This document shows, piece after piece, positions 57,700-64,000 of a stretch of DNA of 64,000 nucleotides. Source of the DNA: Polytrichum commune. Taxonomy: Eukaryota > Streptophyta > Polytrichopsida > Polytrichales > Polytrichaceae. The notes under the pieces are model-generated. The model made no database searches and was not told where the DNA came from. It saw nothing but the letters and a program-made list of their open reading frames with translations. Location of the stretch: positions 18,104,001 through 18,168,000 of the forward strand of contig OX485803.1 in NCBI GenBank assembly GCA_950295325.1, written 5' to 3'. The translations under genes were made by a program, and so were the position numbers. How positions within the stretch are numbered: position 1 is the stretch's first letter; every line of letters begins with the position of its first letter.

Positions 57700-59307
57700 C
57701 ATGCCCAAAAATCTCCCTGATTACTGCAAGGTTAAACTTGGAAGGAAACCCTAGGATTTTGACTGATTTCTGCCCACAAATCTCTCCAGACACGACGGAT
57801 GAGGGGAGATTTTTTATAAGTTAGATCAAAATGAATGTCTCACTGCAGGAGACTAATTATGATGAGGAGGTCTCGAGCCTGAAACCCCACACTTTGGCCT
57901 GCAGGCAGCTGCACAGTTTCTTAAAGGCCTTTGGTTTGCACGAATATTGTCTTGGAGTGCGGAAATTGGGAGAGTAGGAAGAGGGATGTTAGGTGTACGG
58001 CTATTCATGTGCTTTGACGGCTTGATCGCCGATCATATTTGATCCTTTTAGACATTCATTAACTTAACCCACTCTTTCGAGCTCCGAAGCTGGCTGGCTT
58101 GCTTGCTCGCTCTCTCTTGGTAGGATAAGGTAGAAATACCATAACCTGTGAAAATAAGGTGATTCGCATTGAGGATATGGTCTTCCAATCATGAGATAAT
58201 TTTCAAAGATAGACGAGAAGGATTCATGAAGGATGCAAGTTGTTTCATTTTTATTTTTTTGTCTTGTACCAAAAATTCTACAATTTTTCAAAGTGGAAAG
58301 TTGTCAAACCCCCTACTCATTCATTAGATTCTCCCTACACCAAACACGATCATTTGCATTTCCATACAGAACGTCACTTAAATCGGTTACCTCATGAGTA
58401 CATTAAAACTTGACTTGCATTGGTTACACTAAGTGTACACGCATTGAAGTTGCCGCCTCGCCATGATTGGTTTCAGAATTGACACTTCAGTATTATGACG
58501 GCAATCTAGTGCACGGGTAGAGGGTGGTTAACCGGTTTGGTTATTTCTACCTTAGTATTGTAGGCCACCACCTCGTATTATCAACCATCCCTAGCCTCCC
58601 CAACTTCTTGGCCCCATTCAACACGCATATTCTCATCGGTTTTAGTGAATAACGTCATCACATTACACAACTACACTAAATGGTCCTATCACTGTGGGCC
58701 ACAGTAATTTTCTAGAGCCTATGCTGACTCTCATAATGAGAATTAATGTGGGCCACATTAATTTTCAACCCATTTTGAATTTCAAGTTGAAATTTAGTGT
58801 TGGAAACATTAATTAATTTTCTAGATAATTAGTGTTTGTGATTATTTTATTTTGTGCTACGTATGTTCTATAATTAATATTCAATGTGTTGGTTGGAAGT
58901 CTTCATCAAAACTTAGGGGTAGACCCAAGGTCTTGGACCTATGTTAATTCCACTTTAAGTAGAAAAATAGTTTGACCCATGTTAATTACTTTCGTGCTAA
59001 TTTTCCACCCACACTAATAGGACTATTTAGTGTGCTTGGCTACGTTCCGTGGGATCATGTATCACATGAGCATAATTCTCCTTCAAATCCGGGATTCCTC
59101 ATTTTGGGGGAACACTCAAGTTGTATGTTGTTAACTTTTCAACAAGCAACTTAAACTATCAGAGTTTTTGTAATCACAACCTCTTTCTTTGGAAAGAGAC
59201 CATCATCTAGGTGCTAGTAATGTTACAGTATGCACATGTTATTTGGCTTCTTATCTTAATTGAACGCCTATATTTGATTGGTGCATGGGTTTAGTGAGGA
59301 TCATGTG
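57700..59307. other. No gene seen
   Basis: No recognisable domain. Near 58,515 GGGTAGAGGGTGGTTAACC resembles the family C terminus weakly. The 58.6-59.0 kb part has repeated AATTAAT/TTAGTGT motifs. Confidence 0.4.
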
Positions 59308-59660
59308 GAGGGCACACACATTCAAAAACCCCAGTTTTCGAAATGGAGTTCAGTAAACCAAGGTACGAGAATTTTGACCTTGACATGTGCTTAACTTTGG
59401 GGAGCTTGATTTCAAGGTTGTTTTGTCTATTGGTGAGTAGAATCTCTCGTTTTCAACTCCGATCTAAGACAACCGTTTTGTAAAGCTAAAAATCTATGTT
59501 ACCGATTAGAGTTGAAAATGGATGTATTCAAACCCATAAAAAGGGACAAACCTTGAAACCAAGCTCCCCAAGGTTAGGCACATGTCAAGGTTGAAAGTCT
59601 TTTTACCTTGGTCCACCAAACTCTGTTTTGAAACCAACGTTTTTGGGCATGCATGGTCTC
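59308..59660. mobile_element. Foldback element with long arms, copy 2
   Basis: Starts GAGGGCACACACATTCAAAA and ends, reversed, GAGACCATGCATGCCCAAAA. The arms share CCAAGGTA, TTGACATGTGCTTAACTTT/ TGACATGTGCCTAACCTTG and GATTTCAAGG/GGTTTCAAGG with copy 1 at 55.8 kb. An inner palindrome (GTTTTCAACTC / GAGTTGAAAA) lies in the centre. The right end directly touches the presumed LTR start at 59,661. Confidence 0.7.
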
Positions 59661-60487
59661 TGTCACGTGAGGTGACATCGGGGGCTAAGTTACGTCAATT
59701 TAGGGGTAAATGGACTCCATTAGGAGTCCATGTGTGTTGGGATGAGTAACGGACTCCATTGGGAGTCCTAGTTAGTTGTTCATCCACTCCATGGATGAAC
59801 TCCACATAGGATTGGGGTTGTATGGAGAGGAAGGCCTCTTGACTTGCCATTGTTGTCAAGTCAAGTCTTGTGAGTGTGTTTTGAGAGAGAGAGAGCTTGT
59901 TGTTGCTTTCTCATGGCTATGGTGTAGTAGATTATGAGTAAAGCCTTTGCATTCTTCCTCCACCACTTGCACTCTTGGATTCTCCCTTCGTGGAGTGAGA
60001 GATAGCTTGACTCTTGTGTGTGAATTTTAGAGTTTCTTAAGCTTTGTAAGGAGACATTTTAGTTTCTTAAGCTTGGAGAGAGAAACACTCATACTTGACA
60101 ACAATGGCTCAAATTTTTCATTTTTTTGGTTGTATTTCTGAGCTAGAATGGCCCAGTATTGAGAGCAAATGAGTGATACAAGTGTTTGAAAGCTTAGTTT
60201 GTCATTTCTTGCAACCCTCAAGAAGATTTTGAGAGAAATCTTCCCATTTTTCTTTTGTTGTCTCTTTGTGTTTTCTTCAAGTGTTGATGGTTGAATCTTG
60301 AGATTCCATTTGGTCTCAAGATTCTCAAGTCACATCATTCTTGCTTGCAATTTGTAAAAGCAAAGTTTAATTTTTTTTAAATTTACAAACAAACACAAAC
60401 CAAACTTAAAATCCGAATTTTTTATAATTTTTTTTTGAGCTCCGGAGCTCCACGGACACTCTTGGAGCTCCTGGAGCTCCAATTCTA

Positions 60488-60612
60488 AACCCCGGGGGCG
60501 GCGAAATCCCGGGCCGGGGGCGGGCGGGCGGCGGCCGGGCCCCACAGCCGGGCCCCGCAGCGAGCTGGCAGCGGGCCAGGGGCGGGCGGGCGGCGCCAGC
60601 CTGGCCCCCCTT
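60488..60612. other. GC-rich island inside AT-rich DNA
   Basis: Almost only G and C, with a directly repeated GGGGCGGGCGGGCGGCG block (near 60,517 and 60,579) and CCGGGCCCC repeats. The flanks are AT-rich on both sides. Confidence 0.85.
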
Positions 60613-60624
60613 TCAAGGTAACCC

Positions 60625-60785
60625 CTTTACTTAATTAACTTAGTTAATTAATTTAGTTAGTTAACTTAATCAGTTAATTAGGTTAGCTTAATTAATTAGG
60701 TTCATTAGTTTAAGTTAATTAAGTTAGGTTGAGTTAAATTAACTTAATTAAGTTAATTAAGTGAATTAAGTGAATTAAGTGAATT
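60625..60785. repeat. Low-complexity TTAATTAAG tract
   Basis: Variants of TTAATTAAGT and AGTTAATTA follow each other for 160 bp, ending with three AAGTGAATT units and a T-rich (TTTTTG)n stretch up to about 60,840. Confidence 0.85.
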
Positions 60786-60940
60786 TTTTTGTTTTTGTTT
60801 TTGTTTTTGGTTTTTGTTTTTGGTTTTTGTCTTTGTTTTGTTTAATTAAAACAAATATTTTTATTTTATTTTATTTTTCACATTTTTATTTTCACCTTTC
60901 AAACTTGGCATCCAATTCTCACAAACTTTGAGGTTCAAAT

Positions 60941-61226
60941 TTGGGGGCATACTAGCTCTGATTGGAGTGAAATTTGAGCCTATCTTGTGTGAAATTTGCC
61001 AAGGAATCCAATGGTGTAATTGGATTGTTTATTGGAATTCAAAATCATTGTTGAAATTATTAATTTCAACGCTGATTTTTGTTTTTGGGAGCAAATTAAC
61101 TCCGAACGGAGTGAAATTTGAGCCTAATTTGTGTGAAATCTTCCTAGGAGTCCATTGGTGCATTTAGTTTGTTGATTGGAGTCCATAATCGCCTTGGAAA
61201 TGAGCCTTTTCAACGCTGATTTTTCA
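60941..61226 (+). repeat. Two tandem copies of a 144-bp leader repeat
   Basis: TTGGGGGCATACTAGCTCTG at 60,941 and TTGGGAGCAAATTAACTCCG at 61,085 each lead into GGAGTGAAATTTGAGCCTA, TTGTGTGAAAT, a GGA(A/G)TCCA.TGGTG block and TTTCAACGCTGATTTTT. A possible third start (CTGGGGGCATAAACA) is at 61,267. Confidence 0.8.
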
Positions 61227-61379
61227 TTTTAATTACCAATCTCAAACCTTTGCACAATTTTGGAATTCTGGGGGCATAAACACTTGGCATTTGGCAAGGG
61301 ATTGCCATTTAGATAGCCCGCAACAGGTGCAGGTTGCCATTACCTCGTATATAGTTGCAGGTACTCAAGTGATTATTTT

Positions 61380-61982
61380 ATGGTGCAAACTAGGAGCCGA
61401 TATTATCGATCTCCATCACCAGATTACTTGGAGGACGTGCATACCACAAATCTTGAGCCAGAGGTAGATACAAACGAGGCTTTTGAGCCTATTTCGGCGT
61501 TGGACACTACTAGTAGGCTTCGGATTTGGAGTGTCGGCACGTTCGACGAAATGGAGGACGATCGCCACAATTCAGTGCGTGATCGGTTTTCAGGTCGAGC
61601 TGGGGGCATTTCCTTGCCCGATTGGAAACTCCGGTTTCGTACCTGGATTAAGGAGAAACGCCAAAGGTCTTCCAACTTCAATGATTGGTATGCCTTTGAA
61701 CTTCTGCCTCAACATTTGGAGTATGAGGCACTCCAAACTTATGAACGCTGGACAGAGGGTCATCAGCGACAACTTCGGGAGGTGGAGCAGTATTGGGAGG
61801 CTCGGGTTGAGCTCATTTCAGCCCTTAAGGATGGGGCGGTTGCTACCTTAGCTCCACCCATCTTAAAGGAAGAGGAATCGCCGGCGGAGTCTAAGGACAC
61901 GGTGCTGGCACTTGGGCCAATGGTGGCTAGCAGTAGCACGGCAACCTTTCACGGGTGGCACGTGCTACACAGGCAGCATTGA
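61380..61982 (+). CDS. Retrotransposon gag, N-terminal part
   Basis: The 200-codon frame starts at the ATG at 61,380 (MVQTRSRYYRSPSPDYLED), a basic, Arg/Ser-rich start common in plant gag proteins. It continues with an acidic stretch, then a capsid-like region with LPDWKLRFRTWIKEKRQ, NDWYAFELLPQHLEYEAL and REVEQYWEARVELISAL. After EEESPAESK the frame runs into a TGA at 61,980. The next gag part lies one base back in frame. The two ORFs overlap by about 43 bp (61,937-61,979). Gag would form the intracellular particle that packages the RNA. The break may be a one-base deletion or a programmed -1 shift. No X XXY YYZ heptamer is visible in the overlap, which favours mutation. Confidence 0.75.
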   Translation: MVQTRSRYYRSPSPDYLEDVHTTNLEPEVDTNEAFEPISALDTTSRLRIWSVGTFDEMEDDRHNSVRDRFSGRAGGISLPDWKLRFRTWIKEKRQRSSNFNDWYAFELLPQHLEYEALQTYERWTEGHQRQLREVEQYWEARVELISALKDGAVATLAPPILKEEESPAESKDTVLALGPMVASSSTATFHGWHVLHRQH

Positions 61983-62970
61983 CGGCTGTTGGTCCACCAC
62001 CTCCGTTTAATCCCCTTACTGAATTTGTCGCACATTTGGAAGTGGAGTATGGTGGGTTTCGGCGAGACCAGATGCAGCGCATCCAGGATTTCCGCCGAGA
62101 GAAGGATGATACTCCACGGACCATGTATACGCGACTCGCGCGATTTGTTGTGGAGTCGGGAGGTGTTTTTGCTGAGAGTCAGCTTGTTAAAATCTTTTTG
62201 TCTAAGATTGACAAGCGGCTACTTGAGTTGGCATCACCTCGGATTATCCTCGACTACGAGGGCCGAGCTACGCTTGCACAAGCGTTTGCCGTGGTTGAGA
62301 GATGTGATCGGGCTCTTTGCCAACATGATGCCACGGATATGGTATCTTGGATGACAGAGAGTCCGAAACCAAGAAGAATTGTCACAGCTATTAGTAGTTT
62401 AGCTGAGACTCAACCCGTCAAGGAGCAAAAGATTTTGCATTGTTGGGGTTGTGGAGAAGCTGGTCATTCGAAGAATGATCCCAATTGTCCTAAGAAGAAG
62501 AAAACTCAGCCTTTGGGAAAATTAAAACAAAAGATGGAACCAGTAAAGGCAGGGGACAATTCTAAGAAGAGACAATTGAAATGTAACCATTGTGGTGGCA
62601 CTAATCACGATGTGGATCATTGTTTCCAACTTCATCCTGAGATGCGGCCTGCCAGTTATGTCACTGGAAAGTTTCCAAGGGAGCACAGTCTTGAGGCTAG
62701 GTGGCAGAGCTTGAGCAAAAGCTCAAATCTTCTACATCTTTTGCTCAAATTTCTGAGCCGCATGTGGGTGGTGGCACCTCGGGTTCGGACATGTATATGT
62801 TTGGAGCAGCTGGAGAGGTGGTGGCGGCGGCTTCTACTCGCTCACAAACATTGGCAGATGCGGTGGCTTCCACGAGTGGTGGTAGCAACGAGGTGCTACA
62901 TCCTCGCTATGCCGGACCAGCTGATCAAATTGGTCAAGCACGTTTACCTCTTTCATTTGGATTGGTAGAC
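61937..62970 (+). CDS. Retrotransposon gag, capsid C-terminal part and zinc knuckles
   Basis: This frame is open after stops at 61,928 and 61,934. A GTG at 61,955 is the first start-like codon, but the ORF is most likely entered from the upstream gag. FNPLTEFVAHLEVEYGGFRR, IQDFRREKDDTPRTMYTRLA and VVERCDRALCQ make up the Retrotrans_gag-type core. Two zinc knuckles follow: CWGCGEAGHSKNDPNC (CX2CX4HX6C, two residues longer than usual) and CNHCGGTNHDVDHC (canonical CX2CX4HX4C). Both are separated by a Lys-rich linker that would bind RNA. After about 62,700 this frame gives nonsense to its TAG at 62,966-62,968 while the -1 frame becomes meaningful. Confidence 0.8.
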
Positions 62971-64000
62971 ACCACTGTTGTTGGGGCTAAAAACCCTGTA
63001 CCTTTGAGAGATGGGGATTCCATCTCGAAGGATGTTACGCAGGCATTGGCATATAAAATTCTCCATATGCCAATTTTCTCGGGTTCGGAATTTATGGCTT
63101 CGGATTTCAAGCCTGCTACAGTTTTTCATTTAGCTGGGAGAATGTTAGAAGGTAAGGCGGATTTGCCATCCCTTCAAGTATCCCAAGCTGTGGTTGACGT
63201 ACATGTGGCTGAGGAGGTGGAGGACTTAGCCAATTTGCGAGCGAGTCTTGCGGATGCGGCGATCATTGCTTTTGGTAAGCAAACTGATATTCCTCCAGCA
63301 TCAATTTCAGAAGTGGATACGTCATTTTTGAATTATGCGTCGGGAGCGGCATATCTTGCAGACATTTCTGCAAGGCCTGCTCGCGAACGGCATAATTTGC
63401 AACCTGGAGTTGTACGGCTGATGAACGACAAATCTTTGTTTGTCGTTTCACGCACGGATATGCCCACTATCCGTGCTACACCACTGAGAGTAATGATGGA
63501 TTCCGGTGCTCAACCGGTTATGATTGGCAAAGGACTTGTTGACAGTCTTGGATTGACGCCAGTAAGCTTGGATCCTTGTCCATTCACTATTGTGACTTCA
63601 GTAGGGGGCACTGAACGTGCAACAGGTTACACCAAGGCACCTTTACGTTTGATTTTTCATGTGGGGGCAGGGCCTACTTACACTCATTTATCAATGAAGT
63701 GTGTTGTTACTAATGCTACCAACTATGATATACTTGTTGGTCAGCAAGCTCTTTACCCACTTGGCTTTGGTTTGGATAATTGGATGGAAGAGGCATGGAT
63801 TAGACCGGGATGGTCCACTGGAGATGGCAGGAAGGTATTTATTCCCGTCACATTTGCAGCCACTGCTATGACTATGGTTGCGGAGGCAATGTTTGGTTGC
63901 AGCGGTTCAGTTGCAGATTTGCCTTGTGCTCCAGTTTTATTGGAGGAAACAATGGACTACACTTGTAATGCGGCAGAACAACAATTTTTACCATCTTTTT
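62701..64000 (+). CDS. Retrotransposon protease region, partial (runs off window)
   Basis: One frame is open for 433 codons from 62,701 (directly after TGA and TAG in that frame) to the window end. The start VAELEQKLKS continues the gag tail as a likely coiled coil, so the junction is a second -1 frame change. Then comes a long linker with SDMYMFGAAGEVVAAAS, FGLVDTTVVGAKNPVPLRDG and FSGSEFMASDFKP. The aspartic protease domain has LRVMMDSGAQPVMIGKGLVD with the catalytic DSGA at 63,499-63,510, then GYTKAPLRLIFHV, TNATNYDILVGQQALYPLGF and DNWMEEAWIRPGW. The protease would cut the Gag-Pol polyprotein. No RT motif appears before the end. Confidence 0.8.
   Translation, partial: MAELEQKLKSSTSFAQISEPHVGGGTSGSDMYMFGAAGEVVAAASTRSQTLADAVASTSGGSNEVLHPRYAGPADQIGQARLPLSFGLVDTTVVGAKNPVPLRDGDSISKDVTQALAYKILHMPIFSGSEFMASDFKPATVFHLAGRMLEGKADLPSLQVSQAVVDVHVAEEVEDLANLRASLADAAIIAFGKQTDIPPASISEVDTSFLNYASGAAYLADISARPARERHNLQPGVVRLMNDKSLFVVSRTDMPTIRATPLRVMMDSGAQPVMIGKGLVDSLGLTPVSLDPCPFTIVTSVGGTERATGYTKAPLRLIFHVGAGPTYTHLSMKCVVTNATNYDILVGQQALYPLGFGLDNWMEEAWIRPGWSTGDGRKVFIPVTFAATAMTMVAEAMFGCSGSVADLPCAPVLLEETMDYTCNAAEQQFLPSF

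Larger units (their letters stand above)
59661..61379 (+). promoter_or_regulatory. 5' LTR/leader of the retrotransposon
   Basis: No coding region. In order: two palindromic GGACTCCATT(A/G)GGAGTCC motifs (59,709 and 59,752); GA and T-rich stretches; repeated TTTCTTAAGCTT boxes (60,034 and 60,063); a GC-rich island (60,488-60,612); a TTAATTAA-rich tract (60,625-60,785); TTTTTG repeats; and two copies of a 144-bp repeat. This would contain promoter, R/U5 and packaging signals of the element, but their positions cannot be set. Confidence 0.45.
59661..64000 (+). mobile_element. Ty3/gypsy-like LTR retrotransposon, 5' half
   Basis: The element's body starts with gag at 61,380 and continues through two CCHC knuckles and an aspartic protease to the window end. 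RT, RNase H and integrase should lie beyond. The best candidate for the 5' LTR start is TGTCACGTGAGGTGACATCG at 59,661, itself a short palindrome. The LTR end and primer-binding site were not located, and the classical tRNA-Met PBS string was not found in front of gag. The gag-protease order and the zinc-knuckle pair fit Ty3/gypsy, but Copia cannot be formally excluded without the pol order. Confidence 0.7.

Noticed and set aside
60488-60612. Bacterial contamination or misassembly from the GC-rich block
   Set aside because: It has no coding frame and contains internal direct repeats. It lies within a continuous leader region, so an intrinsic island is more likely, although an assembly fault cannot be ruled out without reads.

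Overview
This window looks like nuclear DNA from a plant with a large, repeat-laden genome. It is AT-rich and full of in-frame stops, and I could not identify one complete host gene with confidence. No rRNA, tRNA, bacterial operon or CRISPR array was seen. What can be recognised is almost all transposable elements in different stages of decay: Ty3/gypsy retrotransposons (one with a chromodomain), a LINE family, hAT-type and Tigger/pogo-like DNA transposons, and many MITE/foldback elements with visible terminal inverted repeats (TIRs) and, in several cases, intact target-site duplications (TSDs). The mixture fits a streptophyte, perhaps outside the flowering plants, but the species cannot be fixed from the sequence alone.

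Layout. 0-10 kb: a small foldback element, a 110-codon reading frame of an unrecognised family (1.9-2.2 kb) with a related tail at 41.3 kb, a SINE-like unit, a hAT-like non-autonomous repeat, and a LINE 3' end (9.25-9.79 kb). 10-16 kb: MITEs of several families, including a PIF/Harbinger-like copy with TTA TSDs and a tandem pair at 12.5-13.5 kb. 17.7-23.1 kb: a Tigger/pogo-like element, two more PIF/Harbinger-like copies, a 12-copy 68-bp satellite grown from the end of one of them, and a hAT-like element with a perfect 8-bp TSD. 23.2-27.7 kb: two antisense LINE remnants with endonuclease and C-terminal domains. 28.3-30.1 kb: a more GC-rich, apparently low-copy stretch with only small doubtful reading frames. 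30-34.5 kb: a 240-bp triplicate repeat, two short MITEs and a 106-bp retroposed insert. 35.3-37.9 kb: a fossil Ty3/gypsy chromovirus pol on the minus strand. 38-48 kb: mostly featureless AT-rich DNA. 48.4-49.5 kb: a hAT transposase pseudogene. 53.2-54.7 kb: nested inverted-repeat elements. 55-59.7 kb: a 745-bp MITE, two foldback copies and an inverted cluster of about 190-bp repeats. 59.7-64 kb: the 5' half of the best-preserved element, a Ty3/gypsy-like retrotransposon with leader, gag, two CCHC knuckles and an aspartic protease running off the window end.

How the parts relate. The coding pieces are transposon machinery: gag/protease, reverse transcriptase/RNase H/integrase, LINE endonuclease, hAT transposase and possibly a pogo-type transposase tail. 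The short elements look like non-autonomous partners. The clearest new-biology candidates are the satellite born from a MITE terminus, the LINE family that seems to join an AP-type endonuclease to a C-terminal nuclease-like domain, the unknown protein tail present at two loci, and two DNA elements with perfect 8-bp TSDs.
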